Positions 42,052 through 53,006 of a stretch of 64,000 bases of DNA are shown piece by piece; position 1 is the first letter of the stretch; each line of letters opens with the position of its first letter. This DNA comes from Actinobacteria bacterium UBA6100. Its GTDB lineage: Bacteria; Actinomycetota; Coriobacteriia; Anaerosomatales; Anaerosomataceae. The notes under the pieces are model-generated. The model was not told the DNA's origin and searched no databases. It was given only the letters and a program-made list of their open reading frames with translations. The translations under genes and the position numbers were made by a program. The stretch spans positions 216,709 through 280,708 of the forward strand of contig DIWS01000002.1 of NCBI GenBank assembly GCA_002423585.1, written 5' to 3'.

Positions 42052-44403
42052 GTGAATCGCACCCAATTCCGGCCCGGGATACGCGCGCGGAGCACGATGA
42101 TCGTGCTCTGCTTCCTTGCCGTGCTCTGCGTCGCCCAACCCGCCCTGGCGTATCCCGACCCGACCGCGACCTACCCCGACGGACTCGCCCGCACCGACTG
42201 CGTCGACTGCCACGGCGTCGACGAGGCCGGGATCCTCGATCCGGGCACCGATCCGGCGCTTCTCGCCGGCGTCCGCAAGGGCCCGCACGGCAACTTCGGC
42301 GCAACCACCGGCACGTGCCGGACGTGCCACGATGTCCATGCCGCAGCCGGCACGTCCCTGCTCGTCGCCTCCACGATCGAGGACGTCTGCGGGTCGTGCC
42401 ACGACGGCACCGGCGGGACGGGCGTCTACGGGGTGGTGAAGGCGCGCACCGGCGCCGAGCCAACTGCCGGACATCGCGTGGGGCAGACCAACATCGTGCC
42501 GGGCGGAGATCCCGCCGGCGGTCCGGCCGTGGTGGGCTTCTCTGGCGCGGACGCCATGCTCACCTGCACCGACTGCCACTCCCCGCACGACTCGGGGACC
42601 GTGGCGCCGTTCACGGGAGACCGGCTCCGCAGCACGCCCGAGCGCGACACGACGTACACCACCAAGACCAACCGCCTCCTGAAGGCGCAGCCCACCGGCG
42701 CTGATTCGGCTGTTGCCGCGTACGGGGCCGGATGGTGCGCCGGATGCCACAAGGGCCGGCTCGGCCAGCACGCGGAAGACTCCGGACTCATGCGGGACCA
42801 CCCCGTCATGGCCGACGACACCTACACCTACGATGAGGTGCCCGTCGTGACCGGCGTTGGCGCGATCACCACCGAGCTCGGGTCACTCGGCCAGAGCAAC
42901 CGCGGCTACGTGATGCCCGGTCCGGCACTCGGCGAGCCGACGGTGAAGACGCCGCTCCAGGAGGGCTCGGCGCCGCTGTGTCAGCAGTGCCACGAGGACG
43001 CCCGCAACGCAGGTCCGGTGGTGCGCGGAACGAACCCCACGCTCACCGGTGCCGATCAGGAGTTCCGCGTGACCGCGTACGGTGAGGACGCGGACCCGTT
43101 CGACAACCCCCGCTTCCAGGCGTTCCCGCATGAGAGCAACAACCCGAACCTTCTCGTGCGCGCCCCCGAGCCGGACCAGCCCAACAGCCTGTGCCTGAGC
43201 TGCCACTCACTCAGGCATGATGCGGCACCGGGCAGCGGCTATGTTCAGGTGTTCGATGCGAAGCATGACGACGTGTCTGGCCCCGATGACGGCATCGACG
43301 CGCCCTGCACCACGTGCCATGTCACGGACCTGCTGCCCACGCATGCCGACCGGTGCGAGGCCTGCCACGCCACGCAGTACGACACGCTCGAGTCGGGCTG
43401 GGCCAACGGCTGCCAGCAGGGCGGATGCCACGTGACCTATCACGAGGGGCCGTTCAACGCGCACTGGGATGCGTACGACCAGGGCTGCGACTCGTGCCAC
43501 TCGGCAACATGGTGGCCGAGGCCGGCGGACTGCCTGAACTGCCACGCCAGCCCGACCAGTACGGCCCTGCCCGTGACCTCCTCGGATGCGCTCACGACCT
43601 ACAGCGGCGCTGCGCTCATTCGATTCACGATCGCCAAGGGCGGCAAGTCGGCGATCGGCACGACCTACTACCGCCTCGACGGCGGAGAGGAGTTCACCGC
43701 AAAGACCGTGCTCGTCGTGGCGCCGGGTGAACACACGATCGAGTTCTGGTCGGTCGACCAGAACGGGCTCACCGAGGCGACACATCAGACCGCCAGCTTC
43801 ACGATCATCGAGGACCTGACCGCCCCGGTCACGACCTCCGACGCACAACCCACGTACTACTGGAGCGACGCCCGCATCACCCTCACGGCAACAGACGCGA
43901 GCACACAGGGCGTGAGGGCCGCGTACTACTCGGTCGATGGCGGCCCGACGTACGCCGGCACGGTCGTGAACGTGCCGGCAGTCGACGGGGCGGTCCCGCA
44001 CACCCTCACATTCTGGTCCGAGGATTGGTCGGGTAACGCCGAGACGCCCAGCACCGTGGAGTTCACGATCGTCCGCCAGACGGGGACGATAAGGCTGGTG
44101 TGGGGCGACTCGGACGTTGAAGGGCAGCCCGGCCCCGAAGCGGATGAGTCGGCGAGCTGGACCGTACGCCTCGGGGGCGCCACCGGCACCATCGTGGCCA
44201 CCGGCAGCGCCACGGGTGAGGACTGGACCGGCGTGAACGACATCGTCGTCCCCGTGCGCGCGACGACCTACTACGTGCGGATCGACTACGAGTACTGGGA
44301 GTACCTGGGCTACCCGGCGGGTTGGGAACTGATCCCGGACACCGTGGTCTTCCCGAGTGTGGCCGTGACCGACGCAGGGGCCGTGGTCCGCCTGTCGTAC
44401 TAG
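42052..44403 (+). CDS. Dodecaheme c-type cytochrome with C-terminal Ig-like repeats, exported
   Basis: A secreted protein of 783 residues. A signal (TMIVLCFLAVLCVAQPALA) is followed by eleven CxxCH sites and one CxxxxCH (CQQGGCH), twelve hemes in about 500 residues. Then two repeats of about 80 residues with the pattern YYRLDGGEEFT/YYSVDGGPTYA and HTIEFWSVDQNG/HTLTFWSEDWSGN, the OmpL47-like beta-fold of surface proteins. A third beta domain ends the protein. The GTG 42052 has a distant GGAGG; ATG 42097 (CGGAG at 4 bases) is a good alternative. The first 350 residues are paralogous to the 8-heme cytochrome at 10285-11541. The tail suggests cell-wall or extracellular placement. Confidence 0.9.
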   Translation: MNRTQFRPGIRARSTMIVLCFLAVLCVAQPALAYPDPTATYPDGLARTDCVDCHGVDEAGILDPGTDPALLAGVRKGPHGNFGATTGTCRTCHDVHAAAGTSLLVASTIEDVCGSCHDGTGGTGVYGVVKARTGAEPTAGHRVGQTNIVPGGDPAGGPAVVGFSGADAMLTCTDCHSPHDSGTVAPFTGDRLRSTPERDTTYTTKTNRLLKAQPTGADSAVAAYGAGWCAGCHKGRLGQHAEDSGLMRDHPVMADDTYTYDEVPVVTGVGAITTELGSLGQSNRGYVMPGPALGEPTVKTPLQEGSAPLCQQCHEDARNAGPVVRGTNPTLTGADQEFRVTAYGEDADPFDNPRFQAFPHESNNPNLLVRAPEPDQPNSLCLSCHSLRHDAAPGSGYVQVFDAKHDDVSGPDDGIDAPCTTCHVTDLLPTHADRCEACHATQYDTLESGWANGCQQGGCHVTYHEGPFNAHWDAYDQGCDSCHSATWWPRPADCLNCHASPTSTALPVTSSDALTTYSGAALIRFTIAKGGKSAIGTTYYRLDGGEEFTAKTVLVVAPGEHTIEFWSVDQNGLTEATHQTASFTIIEDLTAPVTTSDAQPTYYWSDARITLTATDASTQGVRAAYYSVDGGPTYAGTVVNVPAVDGAVPHTLTFWSEDWSGNAETPSTVEFTIVRQTGTIRLVWGDSDVEGQPGPEADESASWTVRLGGATGTIVATGSATGEDWTGVNDIVVPVRATTYYVRIDYEYWEYLGYPAGWELIPDTVVFPSVAVTDAGAVVRLSY

Positions 44404-44506
44404 CCCTGCCGGAGTGCCGGCCGGCGCTTCGAACGTGCGCACTGTGCCACTCCCGTGTGTAATGATTCGCATGACAGCGGTTCGGTACACGAACGGGGGC
44501 ACGACG

Positions 44507-45151
44507 ATGACGCGTACGCTATGGGTGCTTGTGGCAGTGCTCGTGCTGGCGATGGTCGGCGCCGGCTGCTCGCCGGACGCCCAGGACACCGGCGGATCGC
44601 AGGGATCCGAAGACGCGACCACTGACACGAGCGTCGCCGCCGAGAACGATGACGCAGCCGCTTCGGCGCCCGCCAGGCTCGCTCCCGAGACCGACGCGGA
44701 GAAGAACGCGCTCGTGACCGCCGAGACCGAAGAGGCCCGACTCTGGGGCAGCGGCGACACGGTCAACGGCACGCCGGTCGAGGGCGACCCGTTCCTGGTG
44801 GGCTACGGCGTGCTGCTCCACGACGGCACCACGCAGTACCAGGTGGTGGTACTGGACGGCACCGTGCAGGGCTTCTTCGGCAACAAGGACGGGCTGCGGT
44901 ACGTGGAAGCGCCGTTCGCGAACTTCAATCCAACGGTTGCGCCCGCCACCGCGCGGCAGACCGAGGCGTTCGAAGCCGCGAAGGCCGAGATCGCGAGCGT
45001 GAACCCCGGCGCCACGCAGGGCGGCATCGAGGTCTACTACGTCTTCTATCCGTCGGCACTCGAGGGCACGTTCCCCAGCGTTGCCATCTACGCCTCGCCG
45101 TCACTCACCGCCAGCCTGTTCGCGAGCGGCGGAAGCTACGGCTGGCGGTAG
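44507..45151 (+). CDS. Lipoprotein of unknown function
   Basis: A 214-residue exported lipoprotein: LVAVLVLAMVGAGC lipobox, an acidic linker, then a compact domain (NGTPVEGDPFLVGYGVLLHD and TQYQVVVLDGTVQGFFGNKD). I do not know its family. The start has GGGGG at 8 bases. It follows the 12-heme cytochrome by 100 bases on the same strand, so it may belong to the same surface system. Confidence 0.75.
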   Translation: MTRTLWVLVAVLVLAMVGAGCSPDAQDTGGSQGSEDATTDTSVAAENDDAAASAPARLAPETDAEKNALVTAETEEARLWGSGDTVNGTPVEGDPFLVGYGVLLHDGTTQYQVVVLDGTVQGFFGNKDGLRYVEAPFANFNPTVAPATARQTEAFEAAKAEIASVNPGATQGGIEVYYVFYPSALEGTFPSVAIYASPSLTASLFASGGSYGWR

Positions 45152-45176
45152 CAGCGGCCCGGGCGCGCCCTACCCC

Positions 45177-47093
45177 TTAGGTGCCCAAGTGCTGCCCGAG
45201 GTGATCGGCGGCTTCAGGCCCCGCACTCGGCCGGAACTGCGTGTGATAGAGCTCGGCGTACAGACCGCCGGCCTCAAGCAGCTCCTCGTGGCGCCCGCGC
45301 TCCACGATCGTGCCGCCGCTCACCACGAGGATCTGGTCGGCGTCGCGGATCGTTGAGAGCCGATGCGCGATCACGATGGACGTGCGCCCGGCGAGCGCGG
45401 TGGCGAGCGCGTTTTGCACCGCCACCTCGGACTCCGAGTCCAGGTGCGCCGTAGCCTCGTCGAGCACCACCACGTCGGGCGCCTTCAAGAGCAGCCGCGC
45501 GATGGCGATGCGCTGCTTCTCGCCGCCGGAGAGCCGGTAGCCGCGCTCGCCCACGAGCGTCTCGAGACCGTCGGGCAGCGAGTCCACCAGCGTGAGGATC
45601 TGCGCGCCGGCGAGCGCCTCACGGATCTCGGCCTCACTCGCATCCGGCTTCGCGTAGAGCAGGTTGGCGCGCAGCGTGTCGTGGAACAGGTGCGGATCCT
45701 GCGTGACCATGCTCACCACATCGCGGAGCGACTCGAGGCTGGCGTCGCGCACATCCGTGCCGCTCACGCGCACGGCGCCGCCGCGCACGTCGTACAGGCG
45801 CGGGATGAGGTAGCTCATCGTGGTCTTGCCCGAGCCTGACGGCCCCACGAGGGCCACCAGCCGCCCCGGCTCGGCGGTGAAGCTCACGTCGTGCAGGACC
45901 ACCTGGGTGGCGGCGGTCTCGGGAAGGCCGATCCCCTCGAGCGATGCGAGCGACACCTCGCTACGCGCCGGGTAGGAGAACTCCACGTGGTCGAACTCCA
46001 CGCGCGCCGGGCCCCGCGGGATGGCCACCGCGTCGGGCTTCTCGGGCACCTGGGTGGGCAGGTCGAGCACCTCAAAGACGCGCTCGAAGCTCACCAGCGC
46101 CGTCATCACGTCCACCTGCATGTTGGAGAGCGACGTGAGCGGCCCGTACAACCGGTTGAGGTACGCGGTGAGCGCCACCACGGTACCCACGTCGAGTACG
46201 CCGCGGACCGACAGCACGCCGCCCCACCCGTAGACGAGCGCGGTGGCGAGCGAGGCCGAAAGCATGAGCGAGATGAAGAACACGCGGCCGTACAGCCCGC
46301 GGGTGATGGCGATGTCGCGCACGCGGCCCGCCTTACCGGCGAACCCGTCGTCCTCGGCCTCGGCATGGCCGAAGAGCTTCACCAGCAGCGCGCCGGACAC
46401 GTTGAAGCGCTCCACCATCGTGGTGTTCATCTCGGCGATGAGGTCGTAGCGCTCGCGCGTGATGCGCTGGATGCGCCGCCCGAGCCAGCGTGCCGGCAGC
46501 GCGAAGAGCGGCACCACCACGAGCGCCACGAGCGTGAGCTGCCAGGAGAGCACGAACATCGCGGTGAGCACGAACGCCACCCGGAGCAGGTTGCCCACCA
46601 CCGAGGAGAGCACGTCGGAAAGCGCCTGCTGCGCGCCCTCCACGTCGCTGTTGAGGCGGCTGACGAGCGCGCCCGTCTGCGTGCGCACGAAAAACGCGAG
46701 CCCCATGCGCTGCACGTGCGAGTACACCTGCGTGCGCATGTCGAACATCAGGCCCTCGCCCATGCGCAGCGACACCCAGCGCTGCACCATCAGCACGCCG
46801 GCGTCCACCACCGCGATGCCGGCCACGAGTGCCGCCAGCCGGATCACGAGGCCCGCGTCACCGCCGAGGATGCCGCGGTTGATGATCTCGCGGTAGATGA
46901 GCGGGTCAACGGCACCGATGGCCGCCTCGAACGACACCAGCGCGAGGAACGCGGCCAGAAGCCCACGGTACGGCCGCAGCATGCCGAAGATGCGCCGCGC
47001 GGTGCCGGGCGCCACCTTCATGTCTTTGACGGAGGCGTCGCGCTTGAGCGACTGGAGGGTGCTGTGCCCTCCCATGCCGGGGCTCACGCCCAT
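45177..47093 (-). CDS. ABC exporter, fused permease and ATPase (MDR type)
   Basis: A 638-residue half-transporter. Residues about 40-330 hold six membrane helices of the type-1 exporter fold (LLAAFLALVSFEAAIGAVDP, VVGNLLRVAFVLTAMFVLSW). Residues about 370-615 form the ATPase with Walker A ALVGPSGSGKTTMSYL, signature YRLSGGEKQRIAIARLLL, Walker B VVVLDEATAHLD and H-loop VIAHRLSTI. The substrate is unknown. The start has GGGGAGG at 4 bases. It lies 31 bases after dppF but is a separate type of transporter. Confidence 0.93.
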   Translation of the reverse strand: MGVSPGMGGHSTLQSLKRDASVKDMKVAPGTARRIFGMLRPYRGLLAAFLALVSFEAAIGAVDPLIYREIINRGILGGDAGLVIRLAALVAGIAVVDAGVLMVQRWVSLRMGEGLMFDMRTQVYSHVQRMGLAFFVRTQTGALVSRLNSDVEGAQQALSDVLSSVVGNLLRVAFVLTAMFVLSWQLTLVALVVVPLFALPARWLGRRIQRITRERYDLIAEMNTTMVERFNVSGALLVKLFGHAEAEDDGFAGKAGRVRDIAITRGLYGRVFFISLMLSASLATALVYGWGGVLSVRGVLDVGTVVALTAYLNRLYGPLTSLSNMQVDVMTALVSFERVFEVLDLPTQVPEKPDAVAIPRGPARVEFDHVEFSYPARSEVSLASLEGIGLPETAATQVVLHDVSFTAEPGRLVALVGPSGSGKTTMSYLIPRLYDVRGGAVRVSGTDVRDASLESLRDVVSMVTQDPHLFHDTLRANLLYAKPDASEAEIREALAGAQILTLVDSLPDGLETLVGERGYRLSGGEKQRIAIARLLLKAPDVVVLDEATAHLDSESEVAVQNALATALAGRTSIVIAHRLSTIRDADQILVVSGGTIVERGRHEELLEAGGLYAELYHTQFRPSAGPEAADHLGQHLGT

Positions 47094-47123
47094 CGGTCCT
47101 CCCCGCTTCTCAGGCCGGGACCT

Positions 47124-48106
<983 letters not shown>

Positions 48107-48110
<4 letters not shown>

Positions 48111-49141
48111 TCGGCCACCTCCTCGGGCGCGGGGGCGGGCGCCGCGGGGGCGGCGGTCACGTCCACAAAGCAGCGGAGCTTGCGGCCATCGGCGCGCTCC
48201 ACAAGCGGCGGCATCTCGCACGCGCACCGCTCGATGCGGTGATCGCAGCGCGGCGCGAATGCGCAGCCCGTGGGCAGGTTGAGCGGATTGGGCACCATGC
48301 CGCGGATCATGTAGAGCGGCTCGTCGGTCTCCTCGGCATCCATGCCCGGGATCGACGCCAGCAGCCCGAGCGTATACGGGTGCAGCGGCTGCTCGAAGAG
48401 CGCCTCGGCGGCCGCTTCCTCCACTACCTGACCGCAGTACATCACGACCACCCGGTCGGCGGTCTCGGCCACCACGCCGAGGTCGTGGGTGATGAGGATC
48501 ACGGCCATGCCGATCTTGCGCCGCAGCTCGGAGAGCAGCGCGAGGATCTGCGCCTGGATGGTCACATCGAGCGCCGTGGTGGGCTCGTCGGCGATGAGCA
48601 GGTCCGGGTCGCACGCGAGCGCCATCGCGGTCATGACGCGCTGGCGCATGCCGCCGCTCATCTGGTGCGGGTAGTCCTTGATGCGCTTCTCGGCCGAAGG
48701 GATCCCCACCAGTCGCAGCATTTCGATGGCGCGCTCGGTGGCTCCCTTCTTGTCGAGCTTCATGTGCGTGCGGATGCTCTCGGTGAGCTGGTCCTCGATC
48801 GTGAAGACCGGGTTGAGGCTCGTCATCGGCTCCTGGAAGATCATCGAGATGTGGTTGCCGCGCACGTCGCGCATCTCCCGCGTTGACAGCGCGAGCAGAT
48901 CGTCGCCCTTGTAGATGACCTCGCCCGCCGTCACGCGGCCGGGCGCCTGCAGCAGGCGCATCACGGAGAGCGCGGCCACGCTCTTGCCCGAGCCGCTCTC
49001 GCCAACGATCGCGAGCACTTCGCCCTCACGCACGGTGAAGCTCACGTCACGGACGGCCTGCACCGTGCCGCGCTTCATCTCGAAGTCGGTCGAGAGACCC
49101 TTCACGTCGAGCAGCGTCTTGGCTTCGGCGGGTGTCGTCAT
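48107..49141 (-). CDS. dppD: Peptide ABC transporter ATPase DppD/OppD
   Basis: The other ATPase, 344 residues. Walker [18 protein letters not shown]-loop [14 protein letters not shown], signature [16 protein letters not shown], Walker [19 protein letters not shown]. The tail has the [20 protein letters not shown]ys group. An Ala/Pro-rich end follows ([11 protein letters not shown]). The ATG at 49141 has AAGGG. Pairs with DppF as a heterodimer. Confidence 0.93.
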
Positions 49142-49151
49142 CGGCCAGCCC

Positions 49152-50144
49152 TTACTTGATCCGCGCGCGGGGGTCGAGCGCATCGCGCAGACCGTCCCCG
49201 AGCAGGTTGAATGCGAGCACGGTGGCGGTGATCGCCATACCCGGATACAGCAGCGTGTGCGGCGCCTGGAAGATGAAGCCGCGAGCACGGCCGAGCATGT
49301 CGCCCCACTCGGGCTGTGGCGGTTGAACGCCGAGGCCGAGGAAGCCGAGCGCGGCGGTGTCGAGGATCGCGCTCGAGATGCCGAGCGTGGCGCGCACGAT
49401 GATCACCGACAGCGCGTTGGGCAGCACGTGGCGGAAGATGATGCGAGCGTCGGAGAGCCCCACCACGTGCGCGGCGGCGATGTAGTCGTTCTCCTTGATC
49501 GACAGGATGTTGCCGCGCACGATGCGCGCATACTCGGGAATCGACACCAGTCCGATGGCGATCACCGCCTTGTCGATGCCCTTGCCCAGCGCCGCCATCA
49601 GCGTGATCGCGAGCAGGATCGACGGGATGGCGAGCATCATGTCCATCACGCGCATGATCACCGTGTCCACCCAACCGCCGGCGTAGCCGGCGATCGCGCC
49701 GAGGATGATGCCCGTGGTGAGCGCGATCGACACCGCGAGCAGGCCCACCGTGAGCGACACGCGTGTGCCTGCGATCACCCGGCTGAAGATGTCCATGCCG
49801 AGCTGATCGGTGCCGAACCAGTGCTGCGCGCTCGGCGTCTGCAGCGCGCTCGACATGTCGGTCTCGATCGGGTTGTAGGGCGTGAGGTACGGGCCGAGGA
49901 TCGCCACGAGCACCAGGAACACGATGAAGATGAGGCTCACGAGCGCCGCGCGGTTGGCGCGCAGGCTCCGCCACATCTCGAGCCACTGGTTCTCCGGCTT
50001 CTCGTGCAGCGTCTCGTCGTAATCGGGGACCGGGATCTCGCCGTCGGGCAATGCGATGCCCATCGCGAACGTCTCGTCGGCCTTCTGGCTCTCGCTTCCC
50101 ATCGTTGGGACCTCATCGAGGGAGGATTGGTTCCACTCGCTCAT
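49152..50144 (-). CDS. dppC: Peptide ABC transporter permease DppC
   Basis: A 330-residue inner permease. A long N-terminal cytosolic arm of about 60 residues is followed by six helices and the binding-protein-dependent permease loop EYARIVRGNILSIKENDYIAAA near residue 198. The order and sizes fit DppC/OppC. The start at 50144 is 2 bases after the dppB stop. Confidence 0.93.
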   Translation of the reverse strand: MSEWNQSSLDEVPTMGSESQKADETFAMGIALPDGEIPVPDYDETLHEKPENQWLEMWRSLRANRAALVSLIFIVFLVLVAILGPYLTPYNPIETDMSSALQTPSAQHWFGTDQLGMDIFSRVIAGTRVSLTVGLLAVSIALTTGIILGAIAGYAGGWVDTVIMRVMDMMLAIPSILLAITLMAALGKGIDKAVIAIGLVSIPEYARIVRGNILSIKENDYIAAAHVVGLSDARIIFRHVLPNALSVIIVRATLGISSAILDTAALGFLGLGVQPPQPEWGDMLGRARGFIFQAPHTLLYPGMAITATVLAFNLLGDGLRDALDPRARIK

Positions 50145-50146
50145 GG

Positions 50147-51166
50147 CTACCGCTCCTTCTTCGACGAGTACTTGATGCGCGGATCGAGGTAGGCGTACGC
50201 GAGGTCGGCCACCAGGTTGATGGTGACGAAGATGACCGCGACCAGGAGCACGATGCCCTGGACCACGGGAAAGTCCGATTTGAGGATGCAGTCGACCGTG
50301 AACTTACCGATGCCCGGCCACGAGAACACGCTCTCGGTGAGCAGCGCGCCGCCGAGTAGGGATCCGAACTGCAGGCCGATGACGGTGGTCACCGGGATCA
50401 ACGAGGGGCGCAGCGCATGCTTGGCGATGACCTTCGTCTCGGTGATGCCCTTGGCGCGCGCCGTGCGGATGTAGTCCTGGCCGAGCGTCTCGAGCATCGA
50501 TGAGCGCGTCATCCGGGTGATGATCGCCATCGAGTACATGCCGAGCGCCAGTGCCGGCAGGATGAGGTGGTTGAGGGCGTTGCTGAACGCCTCGCCGTCG
50601 CCGGCGATGAGCGCATCGATCATGTAGAAGCCGGTCACCTCGGCGGGCTTGAGGAGCACGTCGATGCGGCCGCCCGAGGGGAACCAGTGCAGGAAGCCAC
50701 TGAAGAACATGATGAACAGGATGCCGAGCCAGAAGATGGGGATCGACACTCCCACGAGTGCGAAGAGCGAGCCGGCCGCGTCGAAGATGGAGTTCTTCTT
50801 CACCGCAGCCATCACGCCGAGCCCGATGCCGATGATCGACGCGAAGACGATCGCGGCCACCGCGAGTTCGATGGTGGCCGGGAAGCGCGCGAAGATCTCA
50901 TCGGTCACGGCCGACTTGGTGTAGTACGAGGTGCCGAGGTCGCCCTTGAGGGCGCCCGAGATGTACGCGAAGTACTGGGTGACCACCGGGTCGTTGAGGC
51001 CGTTGGCCTCACGCCAGGCCTGCATCGACTCCTCGTTGGCGTGCTGGCCGAGGACGATGGGCGCGGGGTCGGGAGAGAAGACCCGCATCAGCGAGAACAC
51101 GATGATGGAAACCCCGATCATCACGGGGAGGACCATCAGCACTCTCTTGATGACGTATTTCAGCAT
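50147..51166 (-). CDS. dppB: Peptide ABC transporter permease DppB
   Basis: A 339-residue permease with six helices. The N-terminus (YVIKRVLMVLPVMIGVSIIVF) and loop (TRSSMLETLGQDYIRTARAKG near 215-235) are characteristic of DppB/OppB. It is first of the four membrane/ATPase genes after dppA, with a hairpin between them that may lower expression relative to dppA. Confidence 0.93.
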   Translation of the reverse strand: MLKYVIKRVLMVLPVMIGVSIIVFSLMRVFSPDPAPIVLGQHANEESMQAWREANGLNDPVVTQYFAYISGALKGDLGTSYYTKSAVTDEIFARFPATIELAVAAIVFASIIGIGLGVMAAVKKNSIFDAAGSLFALVGVSIPIFWLGILFIMFFSGFLHWFPSGGRIDVLLKPAEVTGFYMIDALIAGDGEAFSNALNHLILPALALGMYSMAIITRMTRSSMLETLGQDYIRTARAKGITETKVIAKHALRPSLIPVTTVIGLQFGSLLGGALLTESVFSWPGIGKFTVDCILKSDFPVVQGIVLLVAVIFVTINLVADLAYAYLDPRIKYSSKKER

Positions 51167-51196
51167 GGAGTGAGGCTCTCGTGGAGTCTGTGAACG

Positions 51197-51236
51197 GTGC
51201 AGCCGGGAATCGCAGGTGCGCGGTTCCCGGCTGCAC
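51197..51236 (-). terminator. Hairpin between dppA and dppB
   Basis: GTGCAGCCGGGAA and TTCCCGGCTGCAC pair perfectly over 13 bases with a GC-rich loop. No T-run follows on the minus strand. It is likely a partial terminator or mRNA-stabilising hairpin that keeps dppA more abundant than dppBCDF. Confidence 0.65.
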
Positions 51237-51260
51237 GCGCTCTATTCGCCAGAAGTGGTG

Positions 51261-52841
51261 CTATTCAGCTTCGACGACCACGTTCTTGAGGAACACGTTA
51301 CCGGTCACGTGATAGTTGAAGCCCGAGACCTGCGGGCGGTACGCGGCGAGCGTCTTGGCGTGGCTGATGGGCAGCCAGATGGCCTGCTCGGCGGCGTACT
51401 TCTCGAGGTCGCCGTAGGCAGCATCGCGCTCGGCGCCGTTGGGCAGCTCGAGTGCGGACTTGATGCCTGCGATGTAGGTCGGATCCTGCCAACGAGCGAT
51501 GTTCATGCTCGGGTCAGGGTCGGAGAGAAGGTTCAGGAAGTTGTCCGGGTCGCCGTTGTCGCCGATCCAGCCGTAGAAGGCGATGTCGTAGTCGCCGCCC
51601 TTGACCTTCTCCTTGTAGGTGGTCCAGTCGTACGTGTCGATGGTGCACTCCACGCCGACCTTCTGCAGGTAGCCCTGGATCGCGGTGGCCAGCGCAACAC
51701 CGGTGGCGGCGTTGTACGGGCGCGGGTTGGTGTACGCGATCATGTGGACCTTGGTGATACCGGCGGCGGCAAGACCGGCCTTGGCGGCGGCCTCGTCGTA
51801 CGAAACCTGCTTCACGGTGTCGTCAAAGCCGGGAACGAAGCTGGGCAGGATCGTCTCGGCAACTTCCGAGTAGCCCTGGTAGAGGCTCGCAACGAGCTCT
51901 TCGCGATCGATGGCCTGCGAGAACGCGGTGCGGGCTTCCTTGGAGGCGAACATCGAGGTAGTGGTGTTGTACGCCATGTAGTTGACGTTCATACCGGCGG
52001 CCTCGAACAGCTCGTCGCCACCCTCGGCAACCTGGTCCACGACGGTCGCGTCGATGCCGTCGATCATGTCGACCTCACCGTTGTTGAGCGCGAGCACGCG
52101 GGCCGAGTTGTCGGCGATGAAGCGGAAGATGACGTTCTTGGTCTTGGCGGGCTCGCCCCAGTAGTCCTCGTTGCGGACGAGGACGACGTTCTCGCCCTTG
52201 TTCCACTCGACGAACGTGTAGGGACCGGTGCCGACCGGTGCCTCCATGACGGAGTTGTTGCCGGCCTCGAGCGCGGTCGGGCTCACGATCGGAGCGGCCA
52301 TGCTCATGGCCAGGTTCGCCAGGAACGCGGTGTTGGGGGCCGTGAGGTTGATCTTCACGGTGTAGTCGTCAACGACCTCCACGTCCTTGACCGAACCGAA
52401 CACGAAGCCCGCATAGCCCATGTCCTCGGTGACGAGCGGGGGCAGCTGGCGATCGATGTTGAACTTCACGGCCTCGGCGTTGAAGTCGGTGCCGTCATGG
52501 AACTTGACGCCCTCTTTCAGCTCGAAGGTGTAGCTCAGACCGTCGTCGCTGATCTCCCACGACTCGGCCAGGCAGGGCTCCACCTCGGTAGAATCCTCGT
52601 TGTACTTCAGAAGACCCTCGTAGATGTTGACGATGATCTTGGAGGACTCGCCGTCATCTACGAGCGCCGGGTCCAGACCACGCGGGTCCGCGCCCTGTGC
52701 GTACGTGAACGTGTCGACGGTGGTCGCCTCAGTGGTGTCCTCAGTCGCATCGTCATCGCTTTCCGCGGCGCAGCCCGCGAGGGCGGCCGTGAACAGAGCG
52801 AAGACGAGCATGAGCGCGAGGAAGCGAGCAGACCTCTTCAT
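51261..52841 (-). CDS. dppA: Peptide ABC transporter substrate-binding lipoprotein DppA
   Basis: A 526-residue binding protein. A lipoprotein signal (FALFTAALAGC) is followed by the family 5 solute-binding fold: FTYAQGADPRGLDPALVDDG, EPCLAESWEISDDGLSYTF, LKEGVKFHDGTDFNAEAVKF and DIAFYGWIGDNGDPDNFL. The ligand is likely a peptide, though other small molecules are bound by this family. The ATG at 52841 has GGG at 8 bases. It leads the dppABCDF operon. Confidence 0.93.
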   Translation of the reverse strand: MKRSARFLALMLVFALFTAALAGCAAESDDDATEDTTEATTVDTFTYAQGADPRGLDPALVDDGESSKIIVNIYEGLLKYNEDSTEVEPCLAESWEISDDGLSYTFELKEGVKFHDGTDFNAEAVKFNIDRQLPPLVTEDMGYAGFVFGSVKDVEVVDDYTVKINLTAPNTAFLANLAMSMAAPIVSPTALEAGNNSVMEAPVGTGPYTFVEWNKGENVVLVRNEDYWGEPAKTKNVIFRFIADNSARVLALNNGEVDMIDGIDATVVDQVAEGGDELFEAAGMNVNYMAYNTTTSMFASKEARTAFSQAIDREELVASLYQGYSEVAETILPSFVPGFDDTVKQVSYDEAAAKAGLAAAGITKVHMIAYTNPRPYNAATGVALATAIQGYLQKVGVECTIDTYDWTTYKEKVKGGDYDIAFYGWIGDNGDPDNFLNLLSDPDPSMNIARWQDPTYIAGIKSALELPNGAERDAAYGDLEKYAAEQAIWLPISHAKTLAAYRPQVSGFNYHVTGNVFLKNVVVEAE

Positions 52842-53006
52842 ATCCCATCCCTTCTTTCCTTGACGTGCTATCACACGCTGGTCAACGCCCGGTGGACGAT
52901 GATTCTTTGAAGTGTAGCGCACGCTTCATGTGTGAGGAACGTTAAATGCACTACGAACGGGCGATGATTCATGCGGCGGCGTTCAGCAGCCGACCCGTTG
53001 CACTGA

